A DNA stretch of 5,454 bases from CAZYME01 sp964648115 (GTDB lineage Bacteria; Pseudomonadota; Gammaproteobacteria; Legionellales; Legionellaceae), in contig CAZYME010000055.1 of NCBI GenBank assembly GCA_964648115.1, positions 1 through 5,454 on the forward strand, in the 5' to 3' direction. The notes below the pieces were generated by a model. The model had not been told where the DNA came from. It worked only from the letters and a program-made list of their open reading frames with translations, and made no database searches. Of this stretch, positions 1-5,454 are shown piece by piece. Within the stretch, counting starts at the first letter, position 1. Each line of letters opens with the position of its first letter. The position numbers and the translations under genes are program-made.

Positions 1-747
1 AAAATTTTGGTTGCAGTGAAGCGTGTAATAGATCCATATGTAAAAGTGCGTGTTAAAGCAGATAAAACGGGTGTCGAAACGCAGCATGTTAAAATGTCGA
101 TGAACCCTTTCGACGAAATTGCTATTGAAGAAGCCATAAGATTACGTGAGAAAAACATAGCTTCAGAAATAGTAGTCGTAACAGTAGGCAATGACGCCAG
201 CCAAGAAACTTTACGACAAGCTATGGCTCTAGGTGCCGATCGCGCCATTCTAGTGCGTACCGATGAAACCCACTGCAGCCTCAACATAGCAAAAATACTC
301 CAAAAAATTGCTCTTAATGAGCAGCCACAATTAATCCTCATGGGTAAGCAATCGATTGACGGCGACAACAATCAAACCCCACAAATGCTAGCAACAATGC
401 TAAGTTGGCCACAAGCAACGTTCGCATCAAAATTAGATGTTACTGCTGACCACATCAAAGTTACTCGAGAGGTTGATGGAGGATTAGAAACGCTAGACGT
501 TAAATTACCCGCCGTGGTTAGTACCGATCTACGCTTAAATGAACCCCGTTATGCAAGCTTGCCAAATATCATGAAAGCCAAGCGAAAGCCTTTAGATGTT
601 ATAGAGCTACCGTCATTGGGTTTATCCCTTAAACCACATCTAGAAATCCTGTCTGTAACCGCTCCAAACGTGAGAAGCGGAGGAATCAAGGTGGATTCAG
701 TCCAAGCATTGCTTGATAAATTACAACACGAAGCCAAAGTGCTTTGA
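1..747 (+). CDS. etfB: Electron transfer flavoprotein subunit beta (5' end just outside window)
   Basis: EtfB is the AMP-binding subunit of the cytoplasmic ETF heterodimer, which takes electrons from acyl-CoA and other flavin dehydrogenases and hands them to ETF:quinone oxidoreductase. Bases 1-6 read Lys-Ile in frame ahead of the TTG at 7, giving KILVAVKRVID, the usual EtfB N-terminus after Met. The real ATG therefore almost certainly lies in the three bases before the window, and TTG at 7 is not the start. The full protein would be 249 residues, a normal family length. Numbering from that Met, DGDNNQT (about 121-127) is the conserved nucleotide-binding segment. EVDGGLETLDVKLPAVVS (about 158-175) fits the EtfB family signature, and EPRYASLPNIMKAKR (from about 182) is the partner-recognition loop region. 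The gene ends in TGA 12 bases before etfA, so the two form one operon. Identification is very secure. Confidence 0.97.
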   Translation, partial: KILVAVKRVIDPYVKVRVKADKTGVETQHVKMSMNPFDEIAIEEAIRLREKNIASEIVVVTVGNDASQETLRQAMALGADRAILVRTDETHCSLNIAKILQKIALNEQPQLILMGKQSIDGDNNQTPQMLATMLSWPQATFASKLDVTADHIKVTREVDGGLETLDVKLPAVVSTDLRLNEPRYASLPNIMKAKRKPLDVIELPSLGLSLKPHLEILSVTAPNVRSGGIKVDSVQALLDKLQHEAKVL

Positions 748-748
748 T

Positions 749-754
749 AGGGAG
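749..754 (+). promoter_or_regulatory. Ribosome binding site of etfA
   Basis: AGGGAG lies five bases before the ATG at 760, directly after the etfB stop codon. It fixes the etfA start and supports translation from a shared etfBA message. Confidence 0.75.
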
Positions 755-759
755 ATGGC

Positions 760-1698
760 ATGAGCACTTTAATTATTGTTGAACATGACAACCACGTAAT
801 ACAACCATCAATACGCAATGTATTGACTGCCGCGCTACAATTTAATGAAAAACCCGTGTTGCTGGTAGTCGGCTATAATTGCCAATCGGTTGCTTCTGAC
901 GCGGCTACTATTGAGGGAGTTGAGGCAGTTTGGCATGTGGATGATGCGTGCTATGAGCATCAATTAGCGGAAAATGTAAGCCAATTAGTCACAGCACTTG
1001 CCCCATCGTTTACAACAATACTGGCGGCCTCTAGCACGTATGGAAAAAATCTCTTACCCCGCGTTGCGGCGGGGCTCGATGTAGCGCAGGTTTCTGATGT
1101 GACACGTATCGTTAATCAAAATACCTTTGAGCATCCTATTTATGCAGGTAATGCTATCGAAACAGTCCGTGTTTTAGATGATAAAAAAATTCTTTCTATA
1201 CGAACAACAGCTTTTGACGCTGTTACAGGTAGCCAAACCGCATGTTGTATCGAGCGCATGGACAAAGTTTTCCCACAAACGACCACCACGTTTGTGGGGC
1301 AGCAACTGAGCGAATCTGTTCGCCCGGATCTGGGTAACGCGCAGATTGTAGTTTCGGGTGGCCGTGGCTTGCAAAGCGCTGAAAAATTCAAATTAATCGA
1401 AGAGTTAGCTGATGCATTAGGCGCTGCAGTAGGGGCTTCAAGGGCAGCAGTAGACGCAGGATTTGTGCCAAACGATTATCAAGTAGGACAAACGGGTAAA
1501 GTTGTTGCACCCAATCTTTACATTGCGGTTGGTATTTCAGGCGCAGTGCAGCATTTAGCTGGCATGAAAGACTCAAAAGTAATTGTCGCTATTAACAAAG
1601 ACGAAGATGCTCCAATTTTCCAAATCGCCAATTATGGTTTGGTAGGCGATCTTTTTGTGTTAGTACCGGAGTTAATTGAAAAGTTAAAACAACGTTAA
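760..1698 (+). CDS. etfA: Electron transfer flavoprotein subunit alpha
   Basis: EtfA is the FAD-carrying subunit of ETF and pairs with EtfB encoded just upstream. The protein has 312 residues, a normal bacterial length. The N-terminal half (about 1-190) is the alpha/beta domain that packs against EtfB. The C-terminal half is the FAD domain, with its classic motifs intact: SGGRG at 199-203, SR at 227-228, QVGQTG at 241-246, the EtfA signature PNLYIAVGISGAVQHLAGM at 251-269, and NKD at 279-281. The ATG follows a good ribosome binding site. The stop codon TAA at 1696-1698 overlaps the first two bases of the palindromic element at 1697-1840, so that element abuts the coding end without disturbing the C-terminus. 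No key residue appears to be missing. Expression is probably from a promoter before etfB, outside the window. Confidence 0.98.
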   Translation: MSTLIIVEHDNHVIQPSIRNVLTAALQFNEKPVLLVVGYNCQSVASDAATIEGVEAVWHVDDACYEHQLAENVSQLVTALAPSFTTILAASSTYGKNLLPRVAAGLDVAQVSDVTRIVNQNTFEHPIYAGNAIETVRVLDDKKILSIRTTAFDAVTGSQTACCIERMDKVFPQTTTTFVGQQLSESVRPDLGNAQIVVSGGRGLQSAEKFKLIEELADALGAAVGASRAAVDAGFVPNDYQVGQTGKVVAPNLYIAVGISGAVQHLAGMKDSKVIVAINKDEDAPIFQIANYGLVGDLFVLVPELIEKLKQR

Positions 1699-1840
1699 GG
1701 TCTATTTACAATTCTACTATCTTGGCCAACATGGAGCGATTTTCTGTGTTCTGATGCTCACAGACTCCGTTGTATGCTGCAATTCGGTGCTCGATAATCG
1801 CTCCATGTTGGCTCAAGCTAGCGAATTGTAAACAGACCTT
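1697..1840. repeat. Long imperfect palindromic intergenic element (MITE-like or repeat-family candidate)
   Basis: The outer arms AAGGTCTATTTACAATTC (1697-1714) and GAATTGTAAACAGACCTT (1823-1840) are complementary with one mismatch. The inner arms GCCAACATGGAGCGAT (1725-1740) and ATCGCTCCATGTTGGC (1797-1812) are perfectly complementary. The 10-base segments between them (1715-1724 and 1813-1822) also pair mostly, with a one-base shift. The 56-base loop contains a small hairpin, TCTGTG (1743-1748) with CACAGA (1759-1764). The whole is about 144 bases and fills almost the entire etfA-ald gap. There is no T-run after the right arm, so it is not a standard intrinsic terminator. The terminal symmetry resembles a non-autonomous mobile element, but no convincing target-site duplication is visible. 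The structure is certain; the mobile origin is inferred. Confidence 0.8.
1770..1798 (+). promoter_or_regulatory. Possible sigma-70 promoter for ald inside the palindrome loop
   Basis: TTGTAT (1770-1775) and GATAAT (1793-1798) are separated by 17 bases. The -10 box matches five of six consensus positions and the -35 box three of six. Transcription would begin near 1805, leaving a leader of about 54 bases before ald. The match is only moderate and could be chance. Confidence 0.3.
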
Positions 1841-1847
1841 TGCTTAA

Positions 1848-1853
1848 AAGGAG
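1848..1853 (+). promoter_or_regulatory. Ribosome binding site of ald
   Basis: AAGGAG is five bases before the ATG at 1859. Another ATG at 1855 is in a different frame and too close to the site, so 1859 is the start. Confidence 0.8.
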
Positions 1854-1858
1854 TATGT

Positions 1859-2977
1859 ATGTTAGTTGGTGTGCCGAAAGAAATTAAACAGCAGGAAAAC
1901 CGTGTCGGTTTAGTTCCTGCGAGTGTCCGTGAAATTCTCAGAGTAGGCGGAGCTGTAATCGTTGAGAAAAATGCCGGTATTGGCATTGGTATTACTGATG
2001 AGCAATATCAAGCAGCAGGCGCTGAGGTTGTTTATACGGCTGATGAGATTTTTTCGCGAGCAGATTTGATTGTAAAAGTGAAAGAGCTCCAACCAGTGGA
2101 GTGCCGGCGGTTACGCGAAGGTCAAACATTATTTACATACTTGCATTTAGCTCCTGATCCACAACAAACACGGTTACTTAAAGAATCAGGTGCAACCGCT
2201 ATTGCCTATGAAACAGTTACACAAAACGATGGGGGTCTTCCACTACTTACGCCAATGTCGCAAGTAGCAGGGCGTATGTCCATCCAAGCTGGTGCGCATT
2301 GTTTAGAAATGGCTCAGGGCGGCAGTGGTGTTTTATTAGGTGGTGTACCAGGTGTAGCCCCTGCAAATGTTGTTGTAATTGGCGGTGGGGTAGTCGGCAC
2401 AAATGCAGTACGCATGGCTATGGGAATGGAGGCACGCGTTACGGTATTGGATAAATCACTTTCACGTTTACGAGAGCTTGATTTTCAATTTGGATCAAAA
2501 CTAAACACGATTTATGCGACTTCTGAAGCTCTAGAGCATTATGTAGCTGCCGCTGATTTGGTAATTGGCGCAGTTTTAGTCCCAGGTGCCGCTGCTCCAG
2601 TATTAGTAACAAGGCAAATGCTAAAGGCAATGCGCCCGGGCTCTGTTGTGGTTGACGTAGCAATTGATCAAGGCGGATGCTTCGAAACCAGCCGTCCTAC
2701 CACGCATCAGGAGCCAACCTATGTGGAAGAGGGTGTGGTACATTACTGCGTCACAAATATGCCAGGTGCCGTGCCCAGAACATCCACCTTCGCATTAAAT
2801 AATGCCACACTGCCATTTGTGTTAAGTTTAGTGACTAAAGGTGTAAAATTAGCCTTGCTAAGTGATGGACACTTGTTGAATGGTTTAAATGTGCATATGG
2901 GTATGATTACATACGAAGCGGTGGCCCGTGATCTAGGTTACGACTATATTGCAGCGACGGATGCTTTAGCTAGTTAG
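1859..2977 (+). CDS. ald: Alanine dehydrogenase (NAD+-dependent)
   Basis: Ald catalyses the reversible oxidative deamination of L-alanine to pyruvate and ammonia with NAD+, in the cytoplasm. It lets the cell use alanine for carbon and energy or fix ammonium. The 372 residues match the family length, and the alignment falls on the standard numbering. Arg15 (in RVGLVP) and Lys75 (in KVKE) bind substrate, and His96 (in YLHLA) and Asp270 (in DVAIDQGG) are the catalytic pair. The NAD Rossmann fold has GGGVVG at 175-180 and the ribose-binding acidic residue Asp198 in VTVLD. MPGAVPRTST at 301-310 is the conserved late motif. These features favour alanine dehydrogenase over the related transhydrogenase alpha subunit. 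The gene has the same direction as etfBA but is separated by a palindrome, so it may be transcribed on its own. A second hairpin element follows the stop codon. Confidence 0.97.
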   Translation: MLVGVPKEIKQQENRVGLVPASVREILRVGGAVIVEKNAGIGIGITDEQYQAAGAEVVYTADEIFSRADLIVKVKELQPVECRRLREGQTLFTYLHLAPDPQQTRLLKESGATAIAYETVTQNDGGLPLLTPMSQVAGRMSIQAGAHCLEMAQGGSGVLLGGVPGVAPANVVVIGGGVVGTNAVRMAMGMEARVTVLDKSLSRLRELDFQFGSKLNTIYATSEALEHYVAAADLVIGAVLVPGAAAPVLVTRQMLKAMRPGSVVVDVAIDQGGCFETSRPTTHQEPTYVEEGVVHYCVTNMPGAVPRTSTFALNNATLPFVLSLVTKGVKLALLSDGHLLNGLNVHMGMITYEAVARDLGYDYIAATDALAS

Positions 2978-2981
2978 CTTC

Positions 2982-3062
2982 GGTCCTAGCCCGTATGGAG
3001 CGAAGCGGAATGCGGGCATGGACCCGCGGGCTTATTCCCGCATTCCGCTCAGCTCCATTTTT
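2982..3062. repeat. GC-rich hairpin element downstream of ald, possible terminator
   Basis: The main stem pairs the 22 bases at 2995-3016 with those at 3037-3058, with two mismatches (core GCGGAATGCGGG with CCCGCATTCCGC). The loop holds the self-complementary CCCGCGGG (3023-3030). The stem runs into TTTTT at 3058-3062, so it could terminate ald transcription. An alternative stem pairs GGTCCTAGCCCGTAT (2982-2996) with ATGCGGGCATGGACC (3010-3024) at 12 of 15 positions and would exclude the main one. The segment is much richer in GC than its surroundings, as in REP-like intergenic repeats. It shares ATGGAGCGA and GCTCCAT with the element upstream of ald. Confidence 0.65.
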
Positions 3063-3133
3063 AGTTTCTGACGAAACCATTTTGGCTCATCTAGTAGCCG
3101 TTTAAAAGGGAGGATGAGTCCATATCATTGCCC

Positions 3134-3158
3134 TAGTGAATTAAATTTTAATTCACTA
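3134..3158. repeat. Perfect AT-rich palindrome between convergent genes
   Basis: TAGTGAATTAAA (3134-3145) and TTTAATTCACTA (3147-3158) are exact inverted repeats around a single base. The palindrome begins three bases past the stop codon of the - strand gene and lies between convergent ald and that gene. It could be a weak terminator or mRNA 3' end stabiliser for the - strand gene. It lacks a GC-rich stem and a following T-run, so the role is uncertain. Confidence 0.5.
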
Positions 3159-3161
3159 TAC

Positions 3162-5213
3162 CTAGAATCCCGTTGTGATTTTTACTCCAATTTCCTCTTT
3201 AATTTCCTCGCTTTCGCGCGCTCTACTTTCTTGATTTTCCGCTGTAATTTCCTTGTATTTCGTTAAAAAATTGATCATCTTTTCTCGGGATACTAAGTTA
3301 GGAGTTCCTTTTGTAGCAGTAATCTCCTCTTCAATTTTAGATTTACTTGTTTCTGAAGTGAGTAGTTTTAATAGTTTAGATTCATCTTTAAATAAATCTT
3401 GTAACTCTTCAATAGAATTAAATTTAAATTCGTTACCATGCTGAGAAAACTTTACTGTGTAAGGTTTAGATGCATCATGGCTTGTTTCATGAGCTATCTG
3501 TTCCAGCAATTGAAATGTCAGCTTAAGGTAGCGTCGGTCGATTTTCAAAGTCTTATCATTACGAAGAGATACTTCCATTTCCCGTAATTTTTCTGTTTTT
3601 TCATCTGTTACCCCTGTGAATAAAGAATCGGAAGCTTGCTTTGAATAAGTATGTGCGTCACTTACAGCGGTGATGAAACTAGACATGGTTCTATCGGGTG
3701 AGGTAATTGACACAGGAAAATCCTTAAATATTGGGGATGATGCTTCTGATGGGAAATAGCCTGATGATGCTGATGCCGACAATAATGATTCTGATTCTGA
3801 TGGCGATAATGATGATGATAAATATCCTGATGATGCAGATAATGGGGGTGAATCTATTGGTCTATCAAATAATGGGGCTGCAGAGCTTGGTTTTTGTTGG
3901 ACAAGAGCATCCACTTGCTGGTTTACCCCGGCTACTTCTTTTTCCAATAACACTAAATCTTTGAATTCGTGTTGAATATATTCTGCGTTTGCTTCTTGCT
4001 CATTATGACCACGGATAGGTAACAATAATAAGCTAGATTGATCATCTGCATTTCTATGCAAATAAGCAAATTCACCTGTTGTTCCCGCTCCTGCAGTGGT
4101 GATTCCGTCGGCTTCAGCTAAATAAGCTAGATGCATAGCATTATATTTTCCAACAGCTGCTGCACCACAAAATAAAAATACTTTATCGGTATAACTTGGA
4201 TCTTTTTCTTGGATTTTTTGTCGAATATGTTCTCCGATAGCTGGAGTATTATTATGAGCATAAACATATACAACTTGTTTTACATCGCTTGGCGCTAGAT
4301 CCGGTGGCCACATAATACCAGGTGCAGTTTTACTATAAGGTTGTGTTAGATCAATTCTTTTTCCTTCCATATGTAATTTATCAACAACAATTTGTTTAGC
4401 TTGAGCTCTTGTAGTTTCAGGTGTTATATGAAGTGACTCAGCTAAAGCCTTAATAGGTAATAAAGTATTTCTATCACCTAATCCGATATGGGATATCTGA
4501 CCGCCACTCGCAGAAAGAACTTTGGCTAATAGACCATATGTGCTTGGGCCAGCAGCTGTTGCCCCATCGCGAAGTAAAATGGCGTGATTTTGCTGATCTA
4601 AACAATGGTCTGGTGGAATGCCTGCTTTAATTGCGGCTTTTTGCAAATACGGGTCCATGTCTGTTAGAACATAAATTTGATCTTTGCCTGCAGCACCTCT
4701 GGCTTCTGTGATAGATTGCATCAAGTGTTTAGCTGTTATTGTAAGTTCTGCACCTTTACTATAGATATGCTGTGTAGGCGTTATCGGAGCCTGCCCAGCG
4801 GCCGCTGGCGCTGCCATTTCGGGAGTCCATAAAACCCCGCTGGCACGGATATCTAAATTATTGCTTATTTCTCGTTTGGGATAGGATGCAAATCTCTGTA
4901 AAATTCTAGCATCATCTGATGAACCATCGGGTTTTAAATACCCATAAACTGTTTTATCCGCTAATGCAAAGACTACATTAATTCCTGACTTTTGTAATTT
5001 ACCCGTGATTTGATTTATGTCGTCGCGTTCTAACCCTTCCCATTTGGGTGGGCAATGGAAAACGACAGTATCTCCTTTGGCTAAATGTCCATCTGCCATG
5101 GCTTGCTCAATAATACTAAAAGTTCTTCCTGTGTGCCCGCCACCGGTAGGTGAATAACTTACGACTAGCAAATGATTTGCGGATTTGATTGCAGTTTCTA
5201 CAGCATCTCTCAT
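3162..5213 (-). CDS. Unrecognised protein with GT-B glycosyltransferase-like halves and effector-like C-terminus
   Basis: I do not recognise this gene. Reading from ATG at 5213 gives 683 residues. A TTG four codons earlier (5225) is also possible but directly follows an in-frame stop, and neither has a clear ribosome binding site. Residues 16-30 (LLVVSYS, then TGGGHTGR) resemble the first strand and glycine loop of MurG or MGDG-synthase-type GT-B enzymes. A second Rossmann-like half starts near 314 (VVYVYAHNN) and contains AGAGTTGEFAYL (about 374-385) and LPIRGHNEQEANAEYI (398-413), close in pattern to the nucleotide-sugar-binding end of GT28 enzymes. A serine-rich linker (about 442-496) follows, then a charged, probably helical region (about 536-676) ending in the glutamate block ESEEIKEE, 10-17 residues from the C-terminus. 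No signal peptide or membrane segment is visible. The inferred role is a cytosolic or translocated glycosyltransferase-like protein; the substrate is unknown. It is transcribed alone, convergent with ald. Confidence 0.85.
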   Translation of the reverse strand: MRDAVETAIKSANHLLVVSYSPTGGGHTGRTFSIIEQAMADGHLAKGDTVVFHCPPKWEGLERDDINQITGKLQKSGINVVFALADKTVYGYLKPDGSSDDARILQRFASYPKREISNNLDIRASGVLWTPEMAAPAAAGQAPITPTQHIYSKGAELTITAKHLMQSITEARGAAGKDQIYVLTDMDPYLQKAAIKAGIPPDHCLDQQNHAILLRDGATAAGPSTYGLLAKVLSASGGQISHIGLGDRNTLLPIKALAESLHITPETTRAQAKQIVVDKLHMEGKRIDLTQPYSKTAPGIMWPPDLAPSDVKQVVYVYAHNNTPAIGEHIRQKIQEKDPSYTDKVFLFCGAAAVGKYNAMHLAYLAEADGITTAGAGTTGEFAYLHRNADDQSSLLLLPIRGHNEQEANAEYIQHEFKDLVLLEKEVAGVNQQVDALVQQKPSSAAPLFDRPIDSPPLSASSGYLSSSLSPSESESLLSASASSGYFPSEASSPIFKDFPVSITSPDRTMSSFITAVSDAHTYSKQASDSLFTGVTDEKTEKLREMEVSLRNDKTLKIDRRYLKLTFQLLEQIAHETSHDASKPYTVKFSQHGNEFKFNSIEELQDLFKDESKLLKLLTSETSKSKIEEEITATKGTPNLVSREKMINFLTKYKEITAENQESRARESEEIKEEIGVKITTGF
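3754..3840 (-). repeat. Direct repeat encoding the serine-rich linker
   Basis: Two 21-base copies (3754-3774 and 3820-3840) match at 19 positions and start 66 bases apart, which is exactly 22 codons. On the - strand they encode SASSGYL and SASSGYF. The DNA between is rich in GAT/TGA triplets, encoding mostly serine, so the linker has probably grown by in-frame slippage or duplication. Confidence 0.7.
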
Positions 5214-5245
5214 GATATTAGCCAATTAATAATCTGTGTGATTAA

Positions 5246-5251
5246 ATTATA
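5246..5251 (-). promoter_or_regulatory. Probable -10 box for the 683-residue protein gene
   Basis: On the - strand this reads TATAAT, a perfect sigma-70 -10 box. The best -35 with a 17-base spacer is ATCACG, which matches only three of six. Transcription would start near 5239 and give a leader of about 26 bases before the ATG at 5213. A weak -35 could mean activator dependence; no recognisable operator was seen. Confidence 0.45.
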
Positions 5252-5271
5252 GACAATAATTTGAGGGGCGT

Positions 5272-5334
5272 GATTTATGCTTTTTTAGCTAAGAAATATT
5301 TAGGTGTGGGTAGTAAAGGATTTATGCTTTTAGC
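5272..5334 (+). repeat. Short direct repeat GATTTATGCTTTT..AGC
   Basis: GATTTATGCTTTTTTAGC (5272-5289) recurs as GATTTATGCTTTTAGC (5319-5334), the second copy lacking two T bases and starting 47 bases downstream. Each copy contains TATGCT, which could pass as a -10 box. The repeats sit just before the terminator at 5343-5370 and may be paired regulator or promoter sites. Confidence 0.5.
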
Positions 5335-5342
5335 AAGCGTAG

Positions 5343-5370
5343 GCTGGGCTGTAAAGCCCAGCAGCTTTTT
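5343..5370 (+). terminator. Intrinsic terminator with no gene upstream on its strand
   Basis: GCTGGGCT (5343-5350) and AGCCCAGC (5355-5362) form a perfect eight-pair stem with a GTAA loop, followed by AGC and five T bases (5366-5370). The T-run is only on the right, so it acts on + strand transcripts. The gene to its left is on the - strand and starts here, so the terminator must serve a small RNA or an early-terminated leader of the gene at 5443. Confidence 0.75.
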
Positions 5371-5431
5371 CTTATACCTGATGTGGTTTAATGGATTCTG
5401 ACACTCTAGATAAGAGATAATAATCTTAACT

Positions 5432-5436
5432 GGGGA
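5432..5436 (+). promoter_or_regulatory. Ribosome binding site of the gene at the right edge
   Basis: GGGGAG-type purine run (GGGGA within TGGGGAGCAAAG) lies about six bases before ATG at 5443. It supports a true gene start there. Confidence 0.6.
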
Positions 5437-5442
5437 GCAAAG

Positions 5443-5454
5443 ATGAGCAACAAG
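5443..5454 (+). CDS. Start of an unidentified gene, cut by window edge
   Basis: Only four codons (Met-Ser-Asn-Lys) are visible, preceded by a well-placed ribosome binding site. The gene is divergent from the 683-residue protein gene and lies downstream of an intrinsic terminator, which could attenuate it. No function can be assigned from four residues. Confidence 0.5.

Noticed and set aside
1697..1840. The palindrome as an ordinary intrinsic terminator of etfBA.
   Set aside because: The arms are far apart and no T-run follows the right arm.
1695..1847. TTAA on both sides of the first palindrome (1695-1698 and 1844-1847) as a target-site duplication.
   Set aside because: The copies are not placed symmetrically relative to the arms, and a four-base AT match is easily due to chance.
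549..2663. Several - strand open frames opposite etfB, etfA and ald.
   Set aside because: They overlap well-identified genes, lack ribosome binding sites and show no recognisable protein features.
3114..3266. Open frame of 50 codons on the + strand starting ATG after AAAAGGGAGG.
   Set aside because: The purine run touches the ATG with no spacing, and most of the frame is antisense to the end of the large - strand gene; the peptide is Phe- and Cys-rich as expected from a shadow frame.
3253..3964. Two + strand open frames (3253-3444 and 3731-3964), one with a Met/Ile/Leu-rich product.
   Set aside because: Both lie antisense within the large gene; the hydrophobic one is the reverse reading of the GAT-rich serine linker.
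4143..4166. GAAAVGKY in the large protein (residues 350-357) as a Walker A ATP-binding loop.
   Set aside because: The Ser/Thr after GK is replaced by Tyr, no Walker B follows, and the context fits a glycosyltransferase Rossmann loop better.
5398..5426. CTGACA (5398-5403), 17 bases, TAATCT (5421-5426) as promoter of the gene at 5443.
   Set aside because: The -10 box matches only three of six positions, and the start would leave almost no leader before the ribosome binding site.

Overview
The window comes from a bacterium with moderately AT-rich DNA. The electron-transfer flavoprotein (ETF) pair and the alanine dehydrogenase look proteobacterial. A large putative glycosyltransferase with a glutamate-rich C-terminal tail of the type seen on Dot/Icm effectors suggests a host-associated gammaproteobacterium, perhaps of the order Legionellales. 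That placement is inference, because no species-defining marker is present.

Positions 1-1698 hold etfB and etfA on the + strand, 12 bases apart. Together they encode the two subunits of ETF. The window opens one codon inside etfB. Positions 1697-1840 are a long, nearly symmetric palindromic element that starts inside the etfA stop codon and carries a possible promoter in its loop. Alanine dehydrogenase (ald, 1859-2977, + strand) follows behind a good ribosome binding site. Positions 2978-3161 hold a second, GC-rich hairpin element, which can fold in two competing ways and shares short blocks with the first, and then a perfect AT-rich palindrome.

Positions 3162-5213 on the - strand encode an unrecognised protein of about 683 residues. 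It has two Rossmann-like halves resembling a GT-B glycosyltransferase, a serine-rich linker built partly from a 22-residue repeat, a charged helical C-terminal region and a glutamate block 10-17 residues from the end. This is the most interesting gene of the window. The divergent intergenic region (5214-5442) holds a probable promoter for this gene, a duplicated TATGCTTTT block, and a clear intrinsic terminator pointing right with no gene in front of it. A new + strand gene begins at 5443 and runs off the edge.

The left half is ordinary energy metabolism: Ald deaminates alanine to pyruvate and makes NADH, and ETF passes electrons from flavin dehydrogenases to the quinone pool. A direct functional link between the two is not shown. 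The right half looks like accessory DNA with a possible host-interaction role.
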